Of a stretch of 64,000 nt of DNA, positions 56,997-64,000 are shown one piece after another; positions within the stretch are counted from its first letter, which is position 1, and each line of letters starts with the position of its first letter. The stretch comes from Pseudomonas fluorescens NCIMB 11764 (lineage in GTDB: Bacteria > Pseudomonadota > Gammaproteobacteria > Pseudomonadales > Pseudomonadaceae): the NCBI RefSeq assembly GCF_000293885.2, contig NZ_CP010945.1, positions 6,158,001-6,222,000 of the forward strand. Reading direction: 5' to 3'. The notes below the pieces were generated by a model. It did no database searches and was not told the DNA's origin. It saw only the letters and a list, made by a program, of their open reading frames with translations. A program made the position numbers and the translations under genes.

Positions 56997-59505
56997 AGAA
57001 AGCCCATACAGCTTAATCAGGCGGGCAACGCTATATCATGGATTTCACACGATTGGTCAATTCAGCCGGCGCTGCGTGGGTGAGTCAGCAGTGCAACACA
57101 TTGCAGTAACCCAGTCGTCAGCGATCGCTCAATTTTTAGCAGAAGAGGCGGGAGACTATGCCCCCGCAGTCCTCAGTGGCTTTTACAAAACTGTCAACCG
57201 CGCGCAGACGATGCATTTGTTGGTCAGCGGAATCGAAATACCTAGCTTTTATCTAAGGTTACGTTCCTTTGTGTACTGTGACGACTGTTTCGAAGAGGGC
57301 TGGCAGCGCCAAATCCAAGACATAATACTTACAGAATTTTGCCCATACCACCAAAAAAAATACTTGATGCACTGCCCCGCATGCGGTGGAGATATTAAGT
57401 GGTGGCAGGCGCTACATGGTAAATGTCACTACTGCGGGGATATCCTTAAGTGTGTTCCATGCACTGCCCAGGACTGTAGGCCTGAAGAGTATCTTGTGCA
57501 GAATTTGAAGACCCACAATCAGGCTTACCTTGACAAAATCATGAGAATTGCTCGTCAATTGGGAGATATTAAGAAAAAAAAGTCTACCGCACCCGAGGGC
57601 AGTCGCTGCCAGATTAATGAAGCAGCAATGCTCATTGCGAATAATGATGCGTACGGAATTCTGCAACACCTGACAGCGTTACATAGCATATATCCCGATA
57701 TCGACAAGGCTTGGATAGCCGCCCGTTTCTCAGGTTTCAAGAGCCCTGAAGTCAATGAAGCTATAAATGCCTTCATGAAACGGACAACGTGTTCTCAGAA
57801 CAGCATCCGCAGCGATACACCTTTTCTATTAACGCCCGGACAAGTCAGACGAAAAATGCAGGCGGAGGGCCTACGCTTCGCCACCATCAGCCAGATATGC
57901 CATAGCCTTAACGCAACGAGAAAATCCTGTACCAATGATGACATCCTTGCAATATCTTTGGCGCTTGAAAAATATCACGCTAGGAGTGCTGGACGATTAC
58001 CCCTCGCACAGTCAGAGATGTGGACTACCAATGAGGTCGCTAGGCGGCTAAATGTCAAATCGAACGTCGTACAAACTTATGCCAGAGATGGCTTATTGCC
58101 ATTCTATTGCGGCAAAAAGGCCAAGAAATTTTTCCTCCCAGCTGACGTGGACTGCCTACTCGATCGACTCCAACCTCCACACTACATTGCAGCAACCTGT
58201 GGCGTTAAAGTCATAAAAATTCGCAAAGCTATTCTCGAATCTCAAGTTAAACCCAGCTACAACGCCGAACTCCACTGGTCGTACTGGTTATTCACGTCAG
58301 AAGACATCCAGTCAATCAAGCGAACGTTGGCTCACAAAAAATCACGGGCCACGGAAGCGTTTCCGTTAATTCTCCCAAACCTCCCGGCTGATCCAGTTTT
58401 TTTCGCGCAATTTCTAAGCTTTGCGCAGACAGCGAAATCACTTCGAATTACAACAGGAGCCGTTCATGAGCTTATAAAGTGGTGTCACTTGAAAAACTGC
58501 TACAGATCTGTGAAGAAAATCTACATCCCTAAAACGGAAGTCAAAAAATTCAGAAAAAAATACTTGAATAGCAAAACCACCAGCAAAATTCTGAAAATCT
58601 CTTCAAACCGTCAGGCCGATGTACTGCAGTTTTTTGGCATCAAGCCACTAACCTTTCCCGCTACCACACAATCCCGAATCACTGCCATCTATAGAAAAAG
58701 CGAAATTTCAAAGTTTGCCACTCACCTAATCACAGAAAAACCCACGGAAAATCAGAATTACTTACCAATTGTTATCGCCGCCAAACGTGCACAAGTTACC
58801 GAACATACCCTTAGAGCCCTGGCCTATCACAATGTGCTCACTCACGTAGCGGGTCAGTTATCGTTTTATTTCCGGCCCAGCGTTCTGGATTTGTTCCGAA
58901 AGAAATTTTCGATTATCGAAAAACTGCTTGCCCCACTAGGCTTTCCGTCGCGACCAACCCCTAGACTTATCGAGACGCTGTACAAGTACGACACCAAAGA
59001 AATGTCGCCCAGGACCAATACAGCAGAATTCTATCGAAGCAGCACCGACATACTCTCGTATCTAAATTCAGAGACGCCAATTAACTCCCCCATCTTGACC
59101 AAAATAAGAAGAACGGCAAATTACTTCTGCCCTAAGGTGCCAACCCTACCGCCGGACTGCATATTGCTCAGCATCGCCCTCGAACAATGTCAAATGAGCT
59201 ACAACGACTTTTATTGCACGTTTTTAAAGAAAGGATTTGCGTCATTAATCAGACACGAGAGAGAGAAATACCTTAATAGAAAAGATTTTAATAAGTGCCA
59301 ACGCATCCTCGCCTCGTACATAACCTGCGCAATGGCCGACCGATTGATTTTCAAAAACCCCGGAACTAGCCGATGCTTGATTAGACGGAACATTCTGACA
59401 GGAGAACACCTATCCAGTTTTATCGAAAACCCATTGATACAGCGGGACATGATATCGCAGTACCTTATAAATCATCCCGTAAGCTCTCATCTCAAATCCG
59501 AATAA
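56959..59505 (+). CDS. TniQ/TnsD-like target-selection protein with repeated HTH modules
   Basis: 848 aa, considerably longer than Tn7 TnsD. The N-terminal TniQ domain reads FVPIPLAEESPYSLIRRATLYHGF, with zinc ligands YCDDC, FCPYH, CPACGG and CHYCG. Beyond about residue 300 the protein carries HTH-like segments at fairly regular intervals: about 354 (WTTNEVARRLNVKSNVVQTYARDG), about 481 (FAQTAKSLRITTGAVHELIKW), about 602 (IAAKRAQVTEHTLRALAYHNVL) and a weaker one about 735. These probably read a specific target sequence. No TnsE or CRISPR component is present. Confidence 0.85.
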   Translation: MNKLIFVPIPLAEESPYSLIRRATLYHGFHTIGQFSRRCVGESAVQHIAVTQSSAIAQFLAEEAGDYAPAVLSGFYKTVNRAQTMHLLVSGIEIPSFYLRLRSFVYCDDCFEEGWQRQIQDIILTEFCPYHQKKYLMHCPACGGDIKWWQALHGKCHYCGDILKCVPCTAQDCRPEEYLVQNLKTHNQAYLDKIMRIARQLGDIKKKKSTAPEGSRCQINEAAMLIANNDAYGILQHLTALHSIYPDIDKAWIAARFSGFKSPEVNEAINAFMKRTTCSQNSIRSDTPFLLTPGQVRRKMQAEGLRFATISQICHSLNATRKSCTNDDILAISLALEKYHARSAGRLPLAQSEMWTTNEVARRLNVKSNVVQTYARDGLLPFYCGKKAKKFFLPADVDCLLDRLQPPHYIAATCGVKVIKIRKAILESQVKPSYNAELHWSYWLFTSEDIQSIKRTLAHKKSRATEAFPLILPNLPADPVFFAQFLSFAQTAKSLRITTGAVHELIKWCHLKNCYRSVKKIYIPKTEVKKFRKKYLNSKTTSKILKISSNRQADVLQFFGIKPLTFPATTQSRITAIYRKSEISKFATHLITEKPTENQNYLPIVIAAKRAQVTEHTLRALAYHNVLTHVAGQLSFYFRPSVLDLFRKKFSIIEKLLAPLGFPSRPTPRLIETLYKYDTKEMSPRTNTAEFYRSSTDILSYLNSETPINSPILTKIRRTANYFCPKVPTLPPDCILLSIALEQCQMSYNDFYCTFLKKGFASLIRHEREKYLNRKDFNKCQRILASYITCAMADRLIFKNPGTSRCLIRRNILTGEHLSSFIENPLIQRDMISQYLINHPVSSHLKSE

Positions 59506-59819
59506 TCACAAGCTCAATCGACCAGGGCACCACTAACTTTCCAAAGCTCACCTCGTTCTCCAACCATGACGCACCTTCAAGCCAGTCGCACCCGACTTCT
59601 GCTCGCCACGCCTCCTGCCACTTTTAAACTTGATCCACATGGATAAACTCCGTTGCTGGACCACACTGCCCCGTGAACCTCCTACGGCCACCCGAAAGCA
59701 TATTCACTTGTATAAATTTTTGCTCGACAATATTCATCAGTATTATTTTTTTTGAACACATGCAATTCAAGGCTTCATGAATTTTGCAGCAACCTCGGTC
59801 AGCCATATCAATTTGAACA
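59506..59819. other. Probable transposon end between tniQ and the chromosomal gene remnant
   Basis: About 310 bp, turning AT-rich toward the right. On the minus strand TGTTCAAA occurs at the apparent terminus (ending 59819) and again about 65 bp inside. TGT is the usual first triplet of Tn7-like ends. The next base begins sequence that encodes a response-regulator remnant. The exact terminus is inferred. Confidence 0.4.
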
Positions 59820-60146
59820 GAAATTGATCGGGAGGATCTGAGTGAACTGGTCAGCGCCATAAAAGCGGTATTGTCAGGTTACAACTACTTCCCCAGTGAG
59901 GCCTTGAATCCTGTCCGTGGTGATGACGTGCGTTGCGCCGAGCTGGAACTGTTCAAGTCAGTCAATGATAGAGAATTGATGGTACTGCAACTTTTTGCAC
60001 AAGGCCGTACCAACAAGGAAATTGCCAAAGGCATGTTTCTAAGCAACAAGACTGTCAGCACCTATAAAAAACGACTGATGCAGAAACTCAAAGCCAAATC
60101 CCTGGTTGAACTCATCGAGATGGCAAAACGTAACGCATTAGTGTGA
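59820..60146 (+). pseudogene. Response-regulator remnant (receiver domain missing)
   Basis: The frame reads EIDREDLSELVSAIKAVLSGYNYFPSEAL, then a LuxR-type HTH (NDRELMVLQLFAQGRTNKEIAKGMFLSNKTVSTYKKRLMQKLKA) to the stop at 60146. The opening matches the last helix of a BvgA/EvgA-type receiver domain. Upstream the frame closes at once (TGA at 59814), so about 110 N-terminal residues are lost. The break coincides with the putative transposon end. The kinase gene follows with a GTGTGA overlap. A TTG or other internal start could still yield a free HTH protein. Confidence 0.8.
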
Positions 60147-63100
60147 GACACAGGATGCCCCGTCGCATTAAGGATTATCTGATTTCAGTGGCTGCAGGTT
60201 TATGCCTGAGCACTTCAGTACCTGCCTCGCAGATTGCCAGCGAACACTTCACCCTGCTCAGTCGATCGACCCTCCGGCATCTGGACGTCCAACTGGATCC
60301 ATCGCAACGGCAATGGATAACGAGTAAGCGCGAACTTATCCTGGGTACGTCGGCCCCGGACTATCCTCCTTTCGACCTGACCGTCAGCGGCAAGGACTAC
60401 GAAGGCTTCACCGCCGATTACGCTGGCATTCTCGGCAAAACCCTCGGTTTACCAGTCAAGGTCCAACGCTTTGCGTCCCGCGGAGCTGCCATCAAGGCAC
60501 TTGAAAAAGGCGAGGTCGATCTGCTCGGCACAGCCAATGGGTTCGAGGCTCACAATGCCGATATCGCGCTTTCCACGCCCTACGCCGTGGACCAGCCGGT
60601 CCTGGTGACACGGGAAGGAGAAACCCGATCCCTGACCGAAGGCCTCGCCGGCTTGCGGCTGAGCATGGTGTATCACTACTTGCCACTGGAGGAAGTCAGG
60701 GCCTTGTATCCCAAGGCAACCATTACGTCCTATCCGTCCTACCAGAATGCGATCAATGCGGTGGCATTCGATCAGGCCGATGTCTTCCTGGGCGACACCA
60801 TCTCGACCCATTACATGATCAACAAGGGTTACCTGAACAACATCCGCATGGCTAACTTCGGCAAACACGAAGCCCACGGTTTCAGCTTTGCCGTGCACAG
60901 GCACAACCCGGAATTGCTCGGGATCATCAATGCCATGCTCATGGCCATCCCCGCCAGCGAACGGCAGAACATCGCCGAGCGCTGGAGTGCCGGCAGTGAC
61001 ATTCTTCTTACCGACCAGAAGTTACAACTCACCGACCCCGAAGAACAGTGGCTGGCGCAACATCCGATCGTGCGCGTGGTGGTCAACGAGGCGCTTGCGC
61101 CGCTGTCGTTTTTCGACAGCAATGGCAATTTTCGCGGTGTCACCGCAGACCTGCTTGAACTGATCAGATTGCGCACCGGCCTGCGTTTCGACATCCGTCG
61201 AAGCCGAAACGATGACGAGATGATCGAACAGATCAAGGACAATAAAGCCGATGTAATCGCCGCCCTGCTCCCCAGCGCCGAACGTGATACAGCACTGAAT
61301 TTCACCCGCCCCTATCTGCAAAACTCCTTTGTCCTTCTGACTCGCAAAGCCGCCGACAGCCCGGCAAACCTTGAGCAGCTGGCGGGCAAACGCCTGACCA
61401 TCGCCCAGGGCAGCCCACTGGTGGATTACCTGCGCCGCGAGTTCCCGCGGATCAGGTTGATTGAAACCCCGGACACGTTCAGCGCGGTGGAATTGCTCGC
61501 CGAAGGCAAGGCAGAAGGTGCGGTGAACTCACTGGTCATCGCCAACTACTTCATTTCATCACGGCTTTTCGAGCACACACTTCAGATCCGGACCACCATT
61601 GGCACCCGGCAGGCCGCATTTTCCCTGGCGACCGGACGAGAGGCCAAAGAGCTGAACGCCATCCTCAACAAGGCACTCCTGAGCATCGCCCCGGAAGAAC
61701 TGGGCATCATCAACAGCCGCTGGCGTGGCTATTCGGCGTCCTCGCAAAGCACCTGGCGCAATTACCAGCGATTGTTCTATCAGATCGTGATCGGGGCCGG
61801 CGTGCTGCTCCTGCTTTCCGCTGCCTGGAATGCCTATATGCGTCGCCAGATCAAACAGCGTCAGGCGGCCGAGCGCGCGCTGAACGATCAATTGATCGAG
61901 CGACGCCAACTGTTCGAGGAGCTGCGCTGCGCGAAGGAGCGCGCCGATGAAGCCAACCGCGCCAAAAGCACATTCCTGGCAACCATGAGCCATGAGATCC
62001 GCACGCCGATGAATGCGGTCATCGGCATGCTCGAACTGACGCTGAAGCGCATTGAGAGCAACCATCCAGATCGTCCGGCCATTGACGTGGCCTACAACTC
62101 GGCCAGGGACCTGCTGGAACTGATCGGCGACATTCTCGACATTGCCCGGATCGAATCCGGGCGTCTGAGCCTGAGCCCGGAAAGGGTGAATCCGAGTGAA
62201 ATCGTGGGGTCGGTCGTTCGGATCTTCGAGGGTCTGGCTCGTCAGAAAAACCTTGAACTGCTGCTGGAACTCAACCCGGCCAATCCGGCGATCGATGTCC
62301 TGCTGGACCCGATGCGTTTCAAACAGGTGTTGTCGAACCTGGTCAGCAACGCTATCAAATTCACGGAACAGGGCCAGGTCAGGATCACCGTCGAATTGCT
62401 TGCGACGCCTGAACCCGAGCAAGTCCGGATGCTGTTGCAGGTTGAGGACAGCGGCATCGGGATCAGCGAACAGGATCAACGGCGACTGTTCGAACCCTTC
62501 GCCCAGGCCAATGGCACTGGGCAGTCAGGCAGAGGCGGCGCCGGCCTGGGTCTGGTGATCAGTCGGAGCCTGTGCGAAATGATGGGCGGCAGCCTGCGAT
62601 TGGATAGCCAACCGGGAGTCGGCACGCAGGTCCAGGTTTCTCTGCTGCTGTCCACCCTGCCACTCGAGCAGATGTCGAAAACCACCGAAACACCGATCCA
62701 CACGTCCACGGCCCCCTTGAACGTGCTGGTGATTGACGATCACCCGGCCAATCGCTTGTTGATGTGCCAACAGCTGGAGTTTCTGGGGCATCGATTCAGC
62801 GTTGCCGAGGATGGCGAAGCAGGGTTCGAAGCGTGGAAATCAGGGCTGTTCGATCTGGTGATCGTCGACTGCAACATGCCGGTCATGAATGGCTATGAAC
62901 TCACTCACGCCATCCGCGACCATGAACAGCAATCCGATCGTTCCCCGTGCACCGTTCTGGGTTTTACCGCCAACGCACAACCGGAAGAGCGACAGCACTG
63001 CAAACAAGCAGGAATGGATGACTGCCTGTTCAAGCCGCTGACGCTGTCCGCGTTGAGTCAATGGATCGCAGAGATCGAACCGACCAATCGCTCTCCCGCT

Positions 63101-63460
63101 TTCAGCCTGAAAGGGCTGCACTTGTTGACGGGAGGTAACCCGGCAATGGACCTGCGACTGTTGACCGAACTGCTCAGCAGCAACCGTCTGGACCGACAGG
63201 CGCTGCAGGCGTTATCCCGGTCAAATGACCCGCAGTCGTTTCTTGATATCGCTCACAAAATCAAGGGCGCAGCCCGAATTGTCCAGGCCACCCGCTTGAT
63301 CGACCGCTGCGAAGCGCTCGAACGGGTCTGCCATGAAGTTTTTCATCATGACAACGTCGCCGAATGCAGGAAGGCCATCGAAGGCGCGATGCTCGAACTG
63401 GAGCAGTCATTACTGCAACAAATTGGTCAAAACGACAAAAGCAGAATGATGGAGCCTTAA
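60143..63460 (+). CDS. BvgS/EvgS-like hybrid sensor kinase
   Basis: Unorthodox phosphorelay kinase of 1105 aa if the GTG at 60143 is used; the ATG at 60155 is an alternative. Order: signal peptide, two periplasmic SBP_bac_3 (Venus flytrap) domains (about 55-275 and 300-525), a membrane helix (about 548-566), and a HisKA domain with phospho-His H617 (ATMSHEIRTPMN). These are followed by an HATPase with GGAGLGLVIS, a receiver with D909 (VIVDCNMPVMNG) and an Hpt domain with H1038 (AHKIKGAA). Its cognate response regulator directly upstream is truncated, so output may be lost or rerouted. Confidence 0.93.
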   Translation: MRHRMPRRIKDYLISVAAGLCLSTSVPASQIASEHFTLLSRSTLRHLDVQLDPSQRQWITSKRELILGTSAPDYPPFDLTVSGKDYEGFTADYAGILGKTLGLPVKVQRFASRGAAIKALEKGEVDLLGTANGFEAHNADIALSTPYAVDQPVLVTREGETRSLTEGLAGLRLSMVYHYLPLEEVRALYPKATITSYPSYQNAINAVAFDQADVFLGDTISTHYMINKGYLNNIRMANFGKHEAHGFSFAVHRHNPELLGIINAMLMAIPASERQNIAERWSAGSDILLTDQKLQLTDPEEQWLAQHPIVRVVVNEALAPLSFFDSNGNFRGVTADLLELIRLRTGLRFDIRRSRNDDEMIEQIKDNKADVIAALLPSAERDTALNFTRPYLQNSFVLLTRKAADSPANLEQLAGKRLTIAQGSPLVDYLRREFPRIRLIETPDTFSAVELLAEGKAEGAVNSLVIANYFISSRLFEHTLQIRTTIGTRQAAFSLATGREAKELNAILNKALLSIAPEELGIINSRWRGYSASSQSTWRNYQRLFYQIVIGAGVLLLLSAAWNAYMRRQIKQRQAAERALNDQLIERRQLFEELRCAKERADEANRAKSTFLATMSHEIRTPMNAVIGMLELTLKRIESNHPDRPAIDVAYNSARDLLELIGDILDIARIESGRLSLSPERVNPSEIVGSVVRIFEGLARQKNLELLLELNPANPAIDVLLDPMRFKQVLSNLVSNAIKFTEQGQVRITVELLATPEPEQVRMLLQVEDSGIGISEQDQRRLFEPFAQANGTGQSGRGGAGLGLVISRSLCEMMGGSLRLDSQPGVGTQVQVSLLLSTLPLEQMSKTTETPIHTSTAPLNVLVIDDHPANRLLMCQQLEFLGHRFSVAEDGEAGFEAWKSGLFDLVIVDCNMPVMNGYELTHAIRDHEQQSDRSPCTVLGFTANAQPEERQHCKQAGMDDCLFKPLTLSALSQWIAEIEPTNRSPAFSLKGLHLLTGGNPAMDLRLLTELLSSNRLDRQALQALSRSNDPQSFLDIAHKIKGAARIVQATRLIDRCEALERVCHEVFHHDNVAECRKAIEGAMLELEQSLLQQIGQNDKSRMMEP

Positions 63461-63509
63461 CTATGCTTTGTCGCTGAGCAGTGTGTTAAACCGCATGGAG
63501 TGACCTGCA

Positions 63510-64000
63510 ATGCCCAGCCCACTGCGCCCGGACCAACGCCGGTTTCCGTTGCACGTGCATATCAGTGTGATGTTTACCCTGCTGTTGCTCCTGACCGGCG
63601 TGGTGCTGGGCATTTTCAACTATCGGCAAACCACGCAGATCATTCTTTCCAGCAGTGAAAAGCTCTTCGAGCGCATCGAGCAGGACGTCCGGCTGGACCT
63701 GCACGCCACCTATGAGCCCATCCATCATCTGTTGAGCCTGCTGGTATACAACCCGGCGGCGCAGGCTACGAGCCTGGAACAACGCCTGGCGCTGCTCGGC
63801 CCTTTCAGCCAGTCGCTCAAGGACAACCCTGATCTGGCCTCGCTGTACCTGGGCTACGATAACGGGGATTTCTTCATGGTTCGCCCCTTGCGAACCGCCG
63901 CCCTGAAAACCCTGCTCAACGCCCCGGGCAATGCGGTGTATCAAGTGTGGAGCATCGAGCGAAACGGCGGCCCGGTGCATTCCCAGTCACTGTTTTTCGA
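63510..64000 (+). CDS. Membrane sensor protein, N-terminal part (runs off window)
   Basis: Begins MPSPLRPDQRRFPLHVHISV at the ATG at 63510 (GGAG 9 nt upstream). A membrane helix spans about residues 20-40 (FTLLLLLTGVVLGIF), then a periplasmic region with coiled character (LSSSEKLFERIEQDVRLDL) and a cache-like stretch (PDLASLYLGYDNGDFFMVRPL). The output domain lies outside the window. Such N-termini occur on Pseudomonas HD-GYP or cyclase-type sensors. It follows the kinase by 49 nt. Confidence 0.75.
   Translation, partial: MPSPLRPDQRRFPLHVHISVMFTLLLLLTGVVLGIFNYRQTTQIILSSSEKLFERIEQDVRLDLHATYEPIHHLLSLLVYNPAAQATSLEQRLALLGPFSQSLKDNPDLASLYLGYDNGDFFMVRPLRTAALKTLLNAPGNAVYQVWSIERNGGPVHSQSLFF

Noticed and set aside
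53469..59505. CRISPR-associated transposon
   Set aside because: No cas8/cas7/cas6/cas12k gene and no repeat-spacer array is visible in the window, and the TniQ-type protein is long with its own HTH modules.
61559..62479. 306-codon minus-strand frame inside the kinase gene
   Set aside because: Antisense to conserved kinase domains and without ribosome-binding site or known motif.

Overview
The window looks like a Pseudomonas chromosome (fluorescens/putida type). The evidence is a GC-rich ccmABCDEFGHI operon with Pseudomonas-style starts and overlaps, an OprD-family porin, an MvaT-type silencer, a BvgS-like hybrid kinase and a BPSL0761-type small protein. Base composition changes repeatedly along the window: ccm, the aldehyde dehydrogenase and the kinase are GC-rich, while the ndm and qhp genes and the mobile region are visibly less so. 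I read it as a mosaic of catabolic islands and mobile DNA around pieces of core chromosome.

Layout. (1) 1-6.9 kb: methylxanthine (caffeine) N-demethylation locus, with ndmB (partial, GTG start), a GntR/FadR regulator, a Tsx-like porin, ndmA, glutathione-dependent formaldehyde dehydrogenase and an AraC-type regulator. The demethylases release formaldehyde and the dehydrogenase removes it. Paired palindromic operators with 21-bp spacing lie upstream of both ndmA and ndmB. (2) 6.9-8.25 kb: gene relics. (3) 8.26-15.2 kb: complete cytochrome c maturation operon ccmA to ccmI (minus strand). (4) 15.2-29.2 kb: quinohemoprotein amine dehydrogenase locus (qhpG, a second CcmF-like gene, qhpE, qhpF, qhpB, qhpC, qhpD, qhpA), two small ORFs, an ExaC-like aldehyde dehydrogenase and the divergent regulator qhpR. 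Amines would be oxidised in the periplasm to aldehydes, then to acids by the dehydrogenase. The two c-type hemes of QhpA need the adjoining Ccm machinery. (5) 29.7-36.2 kb: AraC regulator, aromatic-acid-type MFS importer, nitroreductase, acyl-CoA ligase and OprD porin, probably an uptake and CoA-activation cluster for an unidentified organic acid. (6) 36.3-41.6 kb: acetolactate-synthase-like ThDP enzyme, amino-acid permease, class-I glutamine-amidotransferase-like hydrolase and a divergent FadR regulator.

(7) 41.9-52.4 kb: mobile and defence-like region with small genes, three copies of a ~185-bp MITE with 21-24 bp terminal inverted repeats, a TIR-domain protein, an MvaT paralogue, two antitoxin-like HTH genes without toxins, a tyrosine integrase plus a truncated copy of its 3' end in a 354-bp direct repeat, and a KfrA-like coiled-coil DNA-binding protein. 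(8) 53.5-59.8 kb: Tn7-like transposition module tnsA-tnsB-tnsC-tniQ, whose 848-residue TniQ/TnsD-like protein carries repeated HTH-like modules. It abuts a response-regulator gene that has lost its receiver domain. (9) 59.8-64 kb: that regulator remnant, its partner BvgS/EvgS-like phosphorelay kinase, and the start of a membrane sensor gene that runs off the window.
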